A stretch of DNA of 64,000 bases, taken from assembly GCA_021786295.1 (NCBI GenBank), contig JAJYNO010000024.1, positions 190,214 through 254,213 on the forward strand, given 5' to 3'. A model generated the notes under the pieces. That model saw only the letters and a program-made list of their open reading frames with translations. It was not told the DNA's origin and did not search any database. This stretch comes from a bacterium (GTDB lineage Bacteria > Elusimicrobiota > Elusimicrobia > Elusimicrobiales > UBA9959). How positions within the stretch are numbered: the stretch's first letter is position 1; each line of letters begins with the position of its first letter. Positions 28,679-37,257 of the stretch are shown one piece after another. The position numbers were made by a program, and so were the translations under genes.

Positions 28679-30310
28679 ATGTCGGATTTAATGGAAGATC
28701 CCATAGCGGGGGCGGCGCAGCAGGCCGACAAGAAGTCCCATCCCAAGAAGGTGCGCGTAGTCCCGGAGTCGCTCCGGAAGTTCCGGGAGATAAGGGAAGC
28801 GGCCGAGGCCGGCGGCCCGCCCGATAAGGTGGAGGCCCAGAAGAAGCGCGGCAAACTGACCGCCCGCGAGAGGATAGCCTACCTGGTGGACGAAGGCACC
28901 TTCCAGGAGCTGGGGCTGCTGATGGAGAGCCGTTGCACAGACTTCGGCATCAAGGACAAGCACATCAAGGGCGACGGCGTCGTCACCGGCTTCGGCAGGA
29001 TCGGCGGCAGGCTGGCCGCGATCTTCTCCGAGGATTTCACGCAGCTGGGAGGCTCGCTGGGCCGCACGCACGCCGACAAGATCGCCAAGCTGATGGACAT
29101 GGCGGCCGACGCCCGCTGCCCGGTCATCGGCATCCTGGACTCCGGCGGCGCCCGCATCCAGGAGGGGGTGGATTCGCTGGACGGCTACGGGGAGATCTTC
29201 TACCGCAATACCAAATACTCCGGCGTCGTGCCGCAGATCTCGATCATCGTCGGCCCGTGCGCCGGGGGCGCTGTCTATTCCCCGGCGCTGACAGACTTCG
29301 TCTTCATGGTGCAGGGCCTGAGCAACATGTTCGTCACCGGCCCCGAGGTAGTCAAGGCGGCCACCGGCGAGTCGGTGGACTTCGAGACGCTCGGCGGCGC
29401 TATGACGCACGCCTCCAGGTCGGGCGTCTGCCATTTCACGGCCAACTCGGAGCAGGACTGCTTCCGGCAGGTCAAGGAGCTGCTGAGCTTCCTGCCCGCC
29501 AGCCGCTACGAAACCCCTCCTGTGTCGGAGACGAAGGACTCGGACACGCGCCGGATCTCCCTCCTGGAGAAGCTCTGCGAGATGGATCCGCGCAAGCCGT
29601 ACCGCGTGCACCATATCATCTGGTGGCTGGCCGACGACCACAAGTTCCTGGAGGTGCACCACAACTACGCCAAGAACATCGTCGTGGGCTTCATAAGGCT
29701 GGAGGGGAAGGTGGTCGGCGTGATAGCCAATAACCCGGCCCACATGGCCGGCGCGCTGGACATCAACGCCTCCGATAAGGCGGCCCGCTTCATCCGCTTC
29801 CTTAACGCCTTCAACATCCCGATCCTGACACTGGTGGACGTGCCAGGCTACTGGCCCGGCGTGGCGCAGGAGCACGGCGGCATCATCCGCCACGGCGCCA
29901 AACTGCTGTACGCCTACGCGGAAGCGACCGTCCCTAAGGTCACGCTGGTCCTGCGCAAGGCCTACGGCGGGGCCTACATAGCGATGAGCTCAAAGATGAT
30001 GGGCGGGGATATAAACTTCTCCCTGCCCTCCGCGGAGATAGCGGTCATGGGCCCGCGCGGCGCCATAGAGATACTCTACTCGCGCCAGATCAAGGAGGCC
30101 AAGGACGAGGAGAAGGAAGCCCTGCGGGCCAAGCTGGCCAAGGAGTATTCGGACAAGTTCGCCTCGCCCTACCAGACGGCCTCTACCGGCTCCATAGACG
30201 AGGTGATAGAGCCCGCCCAGGCCAGGGCGCGGCTGATCTCCGCTTTCCGCCTGTTGGCGGAGAAGCGCAGGCCCGGGGAGGCCGGGCGCTCCGGCAACAT
30301 CCCGCTGTAA
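28679..30310 (+). CDS. Acyl-CoA carboxylase beta subunit (carboxyltransferase)
   Basis: 543 residues with the two crotonase-like halves of biotin-dependent carboxyltransferases (PccB/AccD5/MmdA family). N-half: KLTARERIAYLVDEGTFQEL, VVTGFGRIGGRLAAIFSEDF, GARIQEGVDSLDGYGEIF and GPCAGGAVYSPALTDF. C-half: VVGVIANNPAHMAGALDIN, LTLVDVPGYWPGVAQE and HGAKLLYAYAEATVPKVTLV. It could carboxylate propionyl- or acetyl-CoA, or be a methylmalonyl-CoA decarboxylase alpha subunit. The biotin carboxylase and biotin carrier are not in the window. Position after the synthase and PPTase suggests malonyl-type extender supply (inference). A strong terminator follows. Confidence 0.92.
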   Translation: MSDLMEDPIAGAAQQADKKSHPKKVRVVPESLRKFREIREAAEAGGPPDKVEAQKKRGKLTARERIAYLVDEGTFQELGLLMESRCTDFGIKDKHIKGDGVVTGFGRIGGRLAAIFSEDFTQLGGSLGRTHADKIAKLMDMAADARCPVIGILDSGGARIQEGVDSLDGYGEIFYRNTKYSGVVPQISIIVGPCAGGAVYSPALTDFVFMVQGLSNMFVTGPEVVKAATGESVDFETLGGAMTHASRSGVCHFTANSEQDCFRQVKELLSFLPASRYETPPVSETKDSDTRRISLLEKLCEMDPRKPYRVHHIIWWLADDHKFLEVHHNYAKNIVVGFIRLEGKVVGVIANNPAHMAGALDINASDKAARFIRFLNAFNIPILTLVDVPGYWPGVAQEHGGIIRHGAKLLYAYAEATVPKVTLVLRKAYGGAYIAMSSKMMGGDINFSLPSAEIAVMGPRGAIEILYSRQIKEAKDEEKEALRAKLAKEYSDKFASPYQTASTGSIDEVIEPAQARARLISAFRLLAEKRRPGEAGRSGNIPL

Positions 30311-30330
30311 AAAGCCGCTCGCCCCAACGG

Positions 30331-30362
30331 AAAAGGCCGGCCCCCTGACCGGCCTTTTTCCT
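30331..30362 (+). terminator. Intrinsic terminator after the lipid synthase locus
   Basis: AAAGGCCGG and CCGGCCTTT form a 9-bp stem with an 8-nt loop (CCCCCTGA), followed by a T-rich tail (TTTCCTTT). It closes the synthase-PPTase-carboxylase unit and isolates it from the hydrogenase operon. Confidence 0.9.
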
Positions 30363-30439
30363 TTGCCCGGCCGCCGCGGCATAAGTTTTGCTAATACATC
30401 CATTAATCTTTTTAAAAGGGGGGGCCTTTCAGCTTTTGA

Positions 30440-30445
30440 TACAAT
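30440..30445 (+). promoter_or_regulatory. -10 box for the hydrogenase operon
   Basis: TACAAT at 30440-30445 lies 18 nt before the ATG of the first hydrogenase gene, in an AT-rich stretch of an otherwise GC-rich gap (30363-30463). AAGGAAA supplies a ribosome-binding site. No convincing -35 was identified. Confidence 0.45.
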
Positions 30446-30463
30446 TAACACTAAGGAAAACAT

Positions 30464-31903
30464 ATGGATCTCCCCATAAAAATGCTCACCACTGCAGTCG
30501 CTGTCCCGGTCTTCGGCGCGTTCCTGATACCGTTCGCCGGCCGGGTGTCCAGTTCCGCCCGGAACGCCTTCGCGGTGCTCCTGGGCCTGTTCACTTTCGC
30601 CGCGGCGGCCTCGCTGCTGAGCCCGGTGCTTGGGCGGGGCGCGGTAGACTACGTTATCGCCTTCCCGCGCGGCTTCGACCTGATCCTGCACGCCGACCTG
30701 CTCTCGGTCTTCATGGCGACGGTCTCCTCCTTCGTCAGCGCCGTGATCCTGATCTACTCGCTTGACTACATCTCGCACTACGAGAACCAGACCGAATACT
30801 ACACGATGGTGGTGCTTTTCCTCGGCTCGATGATGGGCCTGGTGTTTTCCGCCAATCTGCTGTGGATGTACGTGTTCTGGGAGATGACCGGTTTCGCGAG
30901 CTGGAGGCTGGTGGGCTTCTTCCGCTCCGACCGCGACGTCGCCAAGGCCAACAAGACCATCCTTGTCACCGTCTTCGGCGCGCTTTGCATGCTGATAGGC
31001 ATAATAATGATCTACGCCAACTACGGCACGCTGGACCTTCGCGCGCTGCACGGGCAGGCCATTACGTTCACGGCGGCCGTCTTCATCCTGGCGGGCATCC
31101 TCTCCAAGTCCGCCACGCTGCCGTTCTCCACCTGGCTGCCGGACGCCGGCGTGGCGCCCTCCACGGTGACCTCGCTGCTGCACGCGGCCGTGCTGGTAAA
31201 GATCGGCGTCTACGCCTATGCCCGGATCTTCGGCGTGACGTTCGCGGCGCCAGAGGCCTTCTCCACTATGGTGCTCTATATAACCGGTGCGAGCGCGCTG
31301 ATCTCCGCCGGTGCCGCCCTGGTCGAGACCGACATCAAGAGGATAATCGCCTACTCCACCATAAGCCAGCTGGCGTTCATCTTCCTGGGCCTGGCCTCAG
31401 GCAACAAGACCGCCTTCATCGGCGCCATCCTCTACATCCTGATGCACAGCGTGGCCAAGGGCGGCCTGTTCCTCTGCGCCGGCATCATCGAGCAGAAGAC
31501 CCACACCAAGGACATCAACCGGATGGGCGGCCTGTTCCGCTCGATGCCGTTCACCGGCGCGGCCTTCGGCCTCTGTTCGCTGTCCATCATGGGCATCCCG
31601 CCCTTCGGCGGCTTCTTCGGCAAGTACCTGGTCTTCGCCGGCGCCGCGCAGAACGGCAGCCTCGGCGTGCTGCTGATGTTCCTCTTCGGAGCCATGATGA
31701 CCCTGCTCTACCTGGCCCGCCTGTTCTACAAGGTGTTCCTGGGCGAGCCCGCCGGCCACGAGAGCCCGAAGGAAGGTTCCTACACGATGGTCGCCAGCGT
31801 GATGGCCCTCGCCCTGATCAGCCTGGCCCTCGGCGCCTTCATCTACTACCCGGCCAGTTACGCCAGCCTCCTCACCGCCACCCTAGGAGTGAACCTGCAA
31901 TGA
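30464..31903 (+). CDS. Hydrogenase/complex I antiporter-like subunit (NuoL/MrpD family) 1
   Basis: 479 residues, about 14 membrane helices. It carries the ion-translocating signature of Mrp/NuoL/M/N proteins: WEMTGFASWRLVGFF with key Glu, LSKSATLPFSTWLPDAGVAP with Lys, and TSLLHAAVLVKIGVYAYAR with His and Lys. The stretch DIKRIIAYSTISQLAFIFLG also fits. It is the first gene of an 11-gene unit, which ends in ferredoxin-like and hydrogenase subunits, so it probably pumps H+ or Na+ driven by ferredoxin oxidation. Overlaps the next gene by ATGA. The subunit name (MbhH-, EhaH- or NuoM-like) cannot be fixed. Confidence 0.9.
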   Translation: MDLPIKMLTTAVAVPVFGAFLIPFAGRVSSSARNAFAVLLGLFTFAAAASLLSPVLGRGAVDYVIAFPRGFDLILHADLLSVFMATVSSFVSAVILIYSLDYISHYENQTEYYTMVVLFLGSMMGLVFSANLLWMYVFWEMTGFASWRLVGFFRSDRDVAKANKTILVTVFGALCMLIGIIMIYANYGTLDLRALHGQAITFTAAVFILAGILSKSATLPFSTWLPDAGVAPSTVTSLLHAAVLVKIGVYAYARIFGVTFAAPEAFSTMVLYITGASALISAGAALVETDIKRIIAYSTISQLAFIFLGLASGNKTAFIGAILYILMHSVAKGGLFLCAGIIEQKTHTKDINRMGGLFRSMPFTGAAFGLCSLSIMGIPPFGGFFGKYLVFAGAAQNGSLGVLLMFLFGAMMTLLYLARLFYKVFLGEPAGHESPKEGSYTMVASVMALALISLALGAFIYYPASYASLLTATLGVNLQ

Positions 31904-33765
31904 ACCTGATACTGATACCGATATTCCTTCCGCTGGCGACGGCCGCGGCCGTCCTGCTGATCAGCGAGAGGACGAAATACCTGAAGGAGATTCTGTCATC
32001 GGCCGCGGCGCTGGTGACCCTGCTGGCCGCCGCGGACATCTTCCTGCAGCTGCCGGACGTGCAGCAGCTCTCGCTGCCGTGGATCGGCTCCGGGCTCGGC
32101 TTCACGCTGCGGGCTGACACCCTCAGCGCTTTCCTGCTGCTGGCTGTCTCGCTATTCTCCGCGGCCATTTCGATCTACTCCTTCAGCATGCCCGACAAGG
32201 GCTCCTCGAAGTGGTTCTTCTTCAACCTGCTGATGACGCAGGCCTTCGCCGCCGGCGCGGCGCTGGCGGACAGCCTGCTGGTCATGCTGTTCTTCTGGGA
32301 GGGGCTGCTGGTTTTCCTCTATACCTTCATCGTCCTTTCCCAGGACTCCCCGGGGGCGCGCCGCACGGCCAAGAAGGCCTTCCTGATCAACGGCGTCACC
32401 GACCTCTGCCTGCTCGTCGGCATAACGATAACCGGCTATATCGCCGGCACGATGAACATGTCCGAGATCGCGCGCAACAAGCTGACGCTGGACTACGGCT
32501 GGTCCGTCTTCGCCTACGTCCTGCTGCTGATCGGCGCGGTCTCCAAGGCCGGGGCCATGCCGTTCCACACATGGATCCCCGACGCCGCCACCGACTCCAG
32601 CTCGCCGTTCATGGCCTACATCCCGGCGGCCATAGACAAGCTGCTCGGCATCTATTTCCTGGCCCGCGCGAGCGTCTATCTGTACCAGCTCAACGGCGCC
32701 ATGTCGATAGTGCTCATGACGCTGGGCGCGTTCACGATCCTGGCGGCAGTGATGATGGCCTTCGTGCAGAAGGACTACAAACGGCTGCTCTCCTATCACG
32801 CGGTCAGCCAGACCGGGTACATGATCCTCGGAATAGGGACGCTGAACCCTATAGGCATAGCCGGCGGCCTGTTCCATATGATCAACCACGCCACCTACAA
32901 GTCCTGCCTGTTCATGACGGCCGGCTCCGTGGAGCGGCGGACCGGGACCAACGACCTCAGCAAGCTGGGAGGGCTCTTCCGCCTGATGCCGCTCACCGGG
33001 ATCTTCTTCCTGATAGCGGCCGCGGCCATCTCAGGCATAGCGCCCTTCAACGGCTTCTTCTCCAAGGAACTCGTCTACCGCGGCGCGCTCGACAGCGGCC
33101 ACCCGCTCTTCTTCTGGGCGGCCGAGCTGGGCTCCTTCCTGACGCTGGCCTCGTTCCTGAAACTGGGCCACTCCGTCTACTTCGGCAAGCTGCCGGAGAA
33201 TCTCAAGAACACCAAGGAGGCCCCGTTCTCCATGCTGCTGCCGATGGCGGCCTTGGCCGCCATCTGCGTGCTTTTCGGCTTCGGCGCGCACCTGCCGCTG
33301 GAGCGCTTCATCGGGCCGGCCCTCGACTCGATAGGCGTCCGGCACGGCGCGCTGGCCGGCTTCGAGGCCGGCAAGCTCTACTTCCTCTCGGTCATAGTAA
33401 TACTGGCCGCGGTCATCAACCACATGCTGGGCCTGGCCGCGGGCGGGGGGAAGGCAAGCAAGGCCTCCGACCACATCCATTACGCCCCGGTGCTGAAGGA
33501 AGCCTACGCGATGGCCGAAAACAGGGTCTTCGACATCTACGAGCTCGGCATGGACAAGGTGGTGCCGGTAGTGGCGAAAGCGATGTTCAGCGTCGACCGC
33601 TTCTTCGACTGGGTCATAGACACGGCGCCAAGCTCGACAGCGGGGTTCTTCAGCGAAGCCTCGGAGCGCTTTCATAACGGCTCCTACCCGCTCTACCTGG
33701 CCCTCACGCTGGCCGGGGCCTTAGTGTACATCCTGCTGGCGGCTCTCAACGGAGGGTTGAAATAA
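31900..33765 (+). CDS. Hydrogenase/complex I antiporter-like subunit (NuoL family) 2, long
   Basis: 621 residues, second of three pump modules. Core: FFWEGLLVFLYTFIVL, SKAGAMPFHTWIPDAATD, AYIPAAIDKLLGIYFLARA, DYKRLLSYHAVSQTGYMILG. The extra ~130 residues at the C-terminus (YAMAENRVFDIYELGMDKVV ... LYLALTLAGALVYILLAAL) recall the lateral-helix extension of NuoL, a feature that ties the three pump modules together. ATG 31900 overlaps the upstream stop, with AGGAG upstream. An open frame runs further 5' but lies inside the previous gene in another frame and is not conserved. Confidence 0.9.
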   Translation: MNLILIPIFLPLATAAAVLLISERTKYLKEILSSAAALVTLLAAADIFLQLPDVQQLSLPWIGSGLGFTLRADTLSAFLLLAVSLFSAAISIYSFSMPDKGSSKWFFFNLLMTQAFAAGAALADSLLVMLFFWEGLLVFLYTFIVLSQDSPGARRTAKKAFLINGVTDLCLLVGITITGYIAGTMNMSEIARNKLTLDYGWSVFAYVLLLIGAVSKAGAMPFHTWIPDAATDSSSPFMAYIPAAIDKLLGIYFLARASVYLYQLNGAMSIVLMTLGAFTILAAVMMAFVQKDYKRLLSYHAVSQTGYMILGIGTLNPIGIAGGLFHMINHATYKSCLFMTAGSVERRTGTNDLSKLGGLFRLMPLTGIFFLIAAAAISGIAPFNGFFSKELVYRGALDSGHPLFFWAAELGSFLTLASFLKLGHSVYFGKLPENLKNTKEAPFSMLLPMAALAAICVLFGFGAHLPLERFIGPALDSIGVRHGALAGFEAGKLYFLSVIVILAAVINHMLGLAAGGGKASKASDHIHYAPVLKEAYAMAENRVFDIYELGMDKVVPVVAKAMFSVDRFFDWVIDTAPSSTAGFFSEASERFHNGSYPLYLALTLAGALVYILLAALNGGLK

Positions 33766-35198
33766 TGGACAAAGGACTTCTGGCGTATCTCCTGATCCCG
33801 CTCCTGAGCGCGGTGCTGATACCCTTCGCTGCGCGCGCCCGCCGGCGCCTTGCCGACGTGATAGCCAACGTGACGCTGCTGGCCGGCCTGGCCAACCTGG
33901 CCTGGCTGGTACTGCGCCCGTCGATGATCTCCGGCGGCTTCGCCGACATCCCCGGCGACGGCCTCACGCTGCTGCTGGTAGGGGCGGTATACCTCGTGGG
34001 TTTCTGCGTCACGTTCTTCTCCGCCTGGTTCATGGAGGACGGGACTCCGAACAGGCAGGCCTATTACTCGCTGATCCTGGTCTCGGTCGCGGCCATGACC
34101 GGGGTTGTCAGCGCCACCGACTTCTTCACGCTGTACGTCTTCATAGAGGTCCTGGCGGTCACGTCCTTCGCGCTGATAACAACGGACGACTCCGGCCGCG
34201 GAGTGGAAGGCGCGCTGAAGTACTTCTTCCTGACCTTCCCGGCCTCCGCGCTGATCATCCTAGGTATCTCGATACTGATGCTGACGCTGGGCAGCCTCTC
34301 TTTCGACAATCTGCGCATCTTCATGGCCTCCGGAGTCCCCTCGTCCGGTCCGGTCACTTTCGGCGCGGCGCTTATGCTGCTGGGCTTTCTTATAAAATCC
34401 GGCGTCGCGCCTTTCCACACGTGGACACCCGACGCCTACCAGGGCGCCTACGCCCCCGTCTCGGCGCATCTGGCCGGCATAGTCACGAAGATCTCCGGGG
34501 TTTACGCCTTGATCCGCATGGCCGCCCTGCTGCACTTCTTCGACGGCCGCGCGCTGGCCCTCTCCGACCTGCTGATGTTCCTTGGCATGCTGTCCATCGC
34601 GGTGGGCGCGGTGGCCGCGCTGAGGCAGAAGGACTTTAAGCGCATGCTGGCCTTCTCCAGCGTAAGCCAGGTGGGCTATATCGTGCTGGCGGCCGGACTC
34701 GGCACCCCGCTGGCCATAATGGGCGCCATCTTCCACCTCTTCAACCACGCGACGTTCAAGACCGTACTGTTCCTCAACAGTGCCAGCCTAGAGAAGTCGG
34801 CCGGCACCACCGACATGGAGAAGCTCGGCGGCATGGAGCACGCGATGCCCTGGACCTCGTGGACCTCGGTGGTGGCGCTGCTCTCCACCGCCGGCGTCCC
34901 GCCGCTGTCCGGCTTCTGGAGCAAGCTGCTGATCATCCTCGCCCTCTGGCAGGCCGGGCTTAAGACCTACGCCGTCCTGGCCCTGCTGTTCAGCATAGTG
35001 ACCCTCGCCTACTTCATGGTGATGCAGAGGAAGGTCTTCTTCGGGAAGAAGTCCAGGGCCGCCGAGGCTTCCGCCGAAGTCTCCGCTCCGCTGCTGGCCC
35101 CTGCCGTGCTGATGAGCGCGCTGATAGTGGCGCTGGGCCTGCTGTTCCCGTACTTCTACACCTACGTAAGGATGGTGGCTGAAAGGATACTGATATGA
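33765..35198 (+). CDS. Hydrogenase/complex I antiporter-like subunit (NuoN/NuoM family) 3
   Basis: 477 residues, third antiporter-like module. Motifs: YVFIEVLAVTSFALI, IKSGVAPFHTWTPDAYQGAY (family signature with the key Lys), APVSAHLAGIVTKISGVYAL and QKDFKRMLAFSSVSQVGYIV. The PDAYQGAYAPVSA form is closest to NuoN/FpoN. The start codon shares a base with the previous stop (TAATG). Having three pump subunits, as in complex I, suggests a larger ion yield per electron pair than Ech-type hydrogenases with one (inference). Confidence 0.9.
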   Translation: MDKGLLAYLLIPLLSAVLIPFAARARRRLADVIANVTLLAGLANLAWLVLRPSMISGGFADIPGDGLTLLLVGAVYLVGFCVTFFSAWFMEDGTPNRQAYYSLILVSVAAMTGVVSATDFFTLYVFIEVLAVTSFALITTDDSGRGVEGALKYFFLTFPASALIILGISILMLTLGSLSFDNLRIFMASGVPSSGPVTFGAALMLLGFLIKSGVAPFHTWTPDAYQGAYAPVSAHLAGIVTKISGVYALIRMAALLHFFDGRALALSDLLMFLGMLSIAVGAVAALRQKDFKRMLAFSSVSQVGYIVLAAGLGTPLAIMGAIFHLFNHATFKTVLFLNSASLEKSAGTTDMEKLGGMEHAMPWTSWTSVVALLSTAGVPPLSGFWSKLLIILALWQAGLKTYAVLALLFSIVTLAYFMVMQRKVFFGKKSRAAEASAEVSAPLLAPAVLMSALIVALGLLFPYFYTYVRMVAERILI

Positions 35199-35686
35199 TG
35201 AACGACTACCGCACACTGCTCTACGCGCTGGCGGTCTTTTTCTCTCTCTGGGCTGTGATGTCCAGGAAGCTGCTGATCTCGGCGATAATGCTCGCCCTCG
35301 TCAGCGTCTCGGTCTCGCTGATCTTCTTCGACTTCGGCGCCCCGTGGGCCGGCGTCTTCGAACTTTCGGTCTGCGCCGGGCTGATAACCGTGCTGTTCGT
35401 GGGCGCGGTCAGCCTGATCCGCGCCGAAGAGGAGAAGCACCCGGAGAGCCGCGCGCGCTTCTACGCGCTGCCGCTGGCAGCCGCCATCTTCGCGATAGCC
35501 GGCTGGTTCTATCTGCCGCAGTTCTTCGCGGAGATCGCCGGCTGGGCCCGCCCCGGCACCGGGAGCGGGACCATAGGGCTCGCCCTGTGGGACATGCGCC
35601 GCCCGGACCTGCTGGGCCAGGTCCTGATGCTGGCCGCCGGCGTCTTCGTGATCAAGTCGGTCTTCCCCAGGAGGAGCGAGAAATGA
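35195..35686 (+). CDS. NuoJ-like membrane subunit
   Basis: 163 residues with about five helices. The stretch ELSVCAGLITVLFVGAVSLI matches the NuoJ core, where a pi-bulge helix couples the quinone or cluster module to the pump arm. ATGATG at the start gives two choices (35195 or 35198); the first overlaps the preceding stop as ATGA. It is followed by the NuoK-like gene, the usual J-K order. It was identified partly from context, since NuoJ/MbhF-like proteins are divergent. Confidence 0.8.
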   Translation: MMNDYRTLLYALAVFFSLWAVMSRKLLISAIMLALVSVSVSLIFFDFGAPWAGVFELSVCAGLITVLFVGAVSLIRAEEEKHPESRARFYALPLAAAIFAIAGWFYLPQFFAEIAGWARPGTGSGTIGLALWDMRRPDLLGQVLMLAAGVFVIKSVFPRRSEK

Positions 35687-35988
35687 ACTCTTTCCCGATG
35701 GAGTGGTATTTCACGGCCCTGATGATGTTCGTGGGCTTCTACTGCATGCTGGCCTCCCGCAGCATCGTGCGGCAGCTGATAGGCCTGGAGATAGTCTCCA
35801 AGGGCGCGATGCTCGCGCTGCTCTCGGCCGGGGCGCTGGCGAACAACCTGGTCTTCGCTCAGGCCCTGGTGCTTACGCTGATAGTCATAGAGGTGGTCGT
35901 CGTGGCGGCCGGCCTCGCGCTGCTGGTCAAGAACTTCCGGGTCAACGGCACCTCCGACATCTGGAAGCTGGACAGCCTCAAAGGATAA
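35683..35988 (+). CDS. NuoK/MnhC-like membrane subunit
   Basis: 101 residues and three helices. RQLIGLEIVSKGAMLALLSA carries the buried Glu typical of NuoK/MnhC, and ALVLTLIVIEVVVVAAGLAL carries the second. These two acidic residues form part of the proton path in complex I. ATG 35683 overlaps the NuoJ-like stop by ATGA and has GGAGG-like sequence upstream (AGGAGCGAGAA). Confidence 0.87.
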   Translation: MNSFPMEWYFTALMMFVGFYCMLASRSIVRQLIGLEIVSKGAMLALLSAGALANNLVFAQALVLTLIVIEVVVVAAGLALLVKNFRVNGTSDIWKLDSLKG

Positions 35989-35992
35989 AGCC

Positions 35993-36328
35993 ATGGACAT
36001 ACTGCTCTTCCCTCCGGTCGCGTTCATTATCTCGCTCTTGTTCGTGATGGGTCTTTCGGCGCTGCTCTCGCCGCTGTCCGCCAAGCCGGACCGCGTGCCG
36101 GGCTCCGCCAAACACAAGGCGTACGGCTGCGGCGAGGAGGTCCCGTCGGAGAAGGCCATCCCGGATTACCAGGTCTTCTTCCCGTTCGCGATCTTCTTCA
36201 CGCTTCTGCATGTGGCCGGCCTGATGCTGGCCACCTGGGGTTTCAATCCGCTCTCCTCTGGCCTGGGGCTGGTGATAGGCTACGCGGCGGCGGTGATAGT
36301 GATCCTCGCCATTCTCTTCGTGGGATAA
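35993..36328 (+). CDS. NuoA-like membrane subunit
   Basis: 111 residues with three predicted helices. HKAYGCGEEVPSEKAIPDYQ fits the conserved loop of NuoA (Y-E-C-G-x-[ED]). In complex I and F420H2 dehydrogenases this loop sits next to the quinone-site subunits. Most energy-converting hydrogenases of Ech/Mbh type have no clear NuoA, so its presence here, together with NuoJ-, K- and N-like genes, marks a hybrid layout. Starts 4 bp after the NuoK-like stop. Confidence 0.8.
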   Translation: MDILLFPPVAFIISLLFVMGLSALLSPLSAKPDRVPGSAKHKAYGCGEEVPSEKAIPDYQVFFPFAIFFTLLHVAGLMLATWGFNPLSSGLGLVIGYAAAVIVILAILFVG

Positions 36329-36332
36329 GAAC

Positions 36333-36770
36333 ATGAAAACATTCGACAAACTCGTAACCTGGTCGCTGCTGAAATCTCCCTGGATCCTGCACTTCAATTC
36401 CGGGGCCTGCAACGGCTGCGACATCGAGATAGTGGACGCGCTGACGCCCAAGTACGACGTGGAGCGCTTCGGCATGGTGCTGAAGGCCACGCCGCGCCAC
36501 GCCGACATCCTGGTGGTCAGCGGCCCCGTCACGCGCCAGCAGGCCAAGCGTCTGAAGACCATCTACGACCAGATGCCGGACCCCAAGTTCGTGATGGCCG
36601 TCGGCGCCTGCGGCTGTTCCGGCGGCGTCTTCAACGGCTGTTACGGCGTGATCCCCGGTATCGACAAGACCCTGCCGGTCTCCGTCTACATCCCCGGCTG
36701 CCCGGTGCGCCCCGAGGCCATCATAGACGGCGTCGTGAAGCTGATACGGTCCGTGGAAGGCAAGAAGTAA
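36333..36770 (+). CDS. Group 4 [NiFe]-hydrogenase small subunit (NuoB homologue)
   Basis: 145 residues. The proximal 4Fe-4S ligands are clear: NSGACNGCDIEIVDAL with Cys26 and Cys29, VGACGCSGG with Cys93 and YIPGCPVRPEAI with Cys123. CNGCDIE is the hydrogenase-type motif (EchC/HycG/MbhJ), whereas true NuoB has adjacent cysteines (CC). Cys95 and Cys103 are additional. It passes electrons between the ferredoxin-like subunit and the NiFe site, and is associated with the NuoH-like protein. Confidence 0.93.
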   Translation: MKTFDKLVTWSLLKSPWILHFNSGACNGCDIEIVDALTPKYDVERFGMVLKATPRHADILVVSGPVTRQQAKRLKTIYDQMPDPKFVMAVGACGCSGGVFNGCYGVIPGIDKTLPVSVYIPGCPVRPEAIIDGVVKLIRSVEGKK

Positions 36771-36780
36771 GGAGGACGCG

Positions 36781-37257
36781 ATGGGCGAATTAGAGAAGGA
36801 AGAAAGGATAAAGTCCGCTCTGGAGAAACAGTTCGGCGGTGCGGTCTCAAACGCCTCCGTCCAGCGCCGGAACCGCGTCTGGGCCGAAGTGGAGACCGCC
36901 AAGCTCCCCGAGGTGATGGCCTGGCTGAAGGCCGAGGGCTTCAACCACCTGGCCACGGTCTCCGGCTTCGACGAGGGGGAGAACCTGGGCGCCTATTACC
37001 ACACGACGGATTTCAAGACGGTGGTGAACATAAAAGCGAAAACCCCGCGGGCCAACCCGGTCCTGCCGTCCGTGCTCTCCGTGTTCCCCGGGGCGCTCTC
37101 CTACGAGCGCGAGCTGGTGGACATGTTCGGGATAAAGGTCCAGGGACTGCCGCCCGGCCGCCGCTACCCGCTGCCGGACGACTTCCCTACGGACCAGTAC
37201 CCGCTGCGCAAGGACTGGAAGTTCGTCCCGCCCGCCAACGAAACGGAGGCCGACTAA
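36781..37257 (+). CDS. NuoC-like hydrogenase subunit (30-kDa family)
   Basis: 158 residues. The family core lies in ATVSGFDEGENLGAYYH and VLSVFPGALSYERELVDMFG, followed by GLPPGRRYPLPDDFPTDQYP, which matches the NuoC/HycE-N signature (E-R-E-x-x-D-[LM]-[FY]-G-[IV]). It is a separate gene here, not fused to the large subunit as in HycE. ATG 36781 follows AAGGAGGACGCG. Its stop shares a base with the large-subunit ATG (TAATG). Confidence 0.92.
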   Translation: MGELEKEERIKSALEKQFGGAVSNASVQRRNRVWAEVETAKLPEVMAWLKAEGFNHLATVSGFDEGENLGAYYHTTDFKTVVNIKAKTPRANPVLPSVLSVFPGALSYERELVDMFGIKVQGLPPGRRYPLPDDFPTDQYPLRKDWKFVPPANETEAD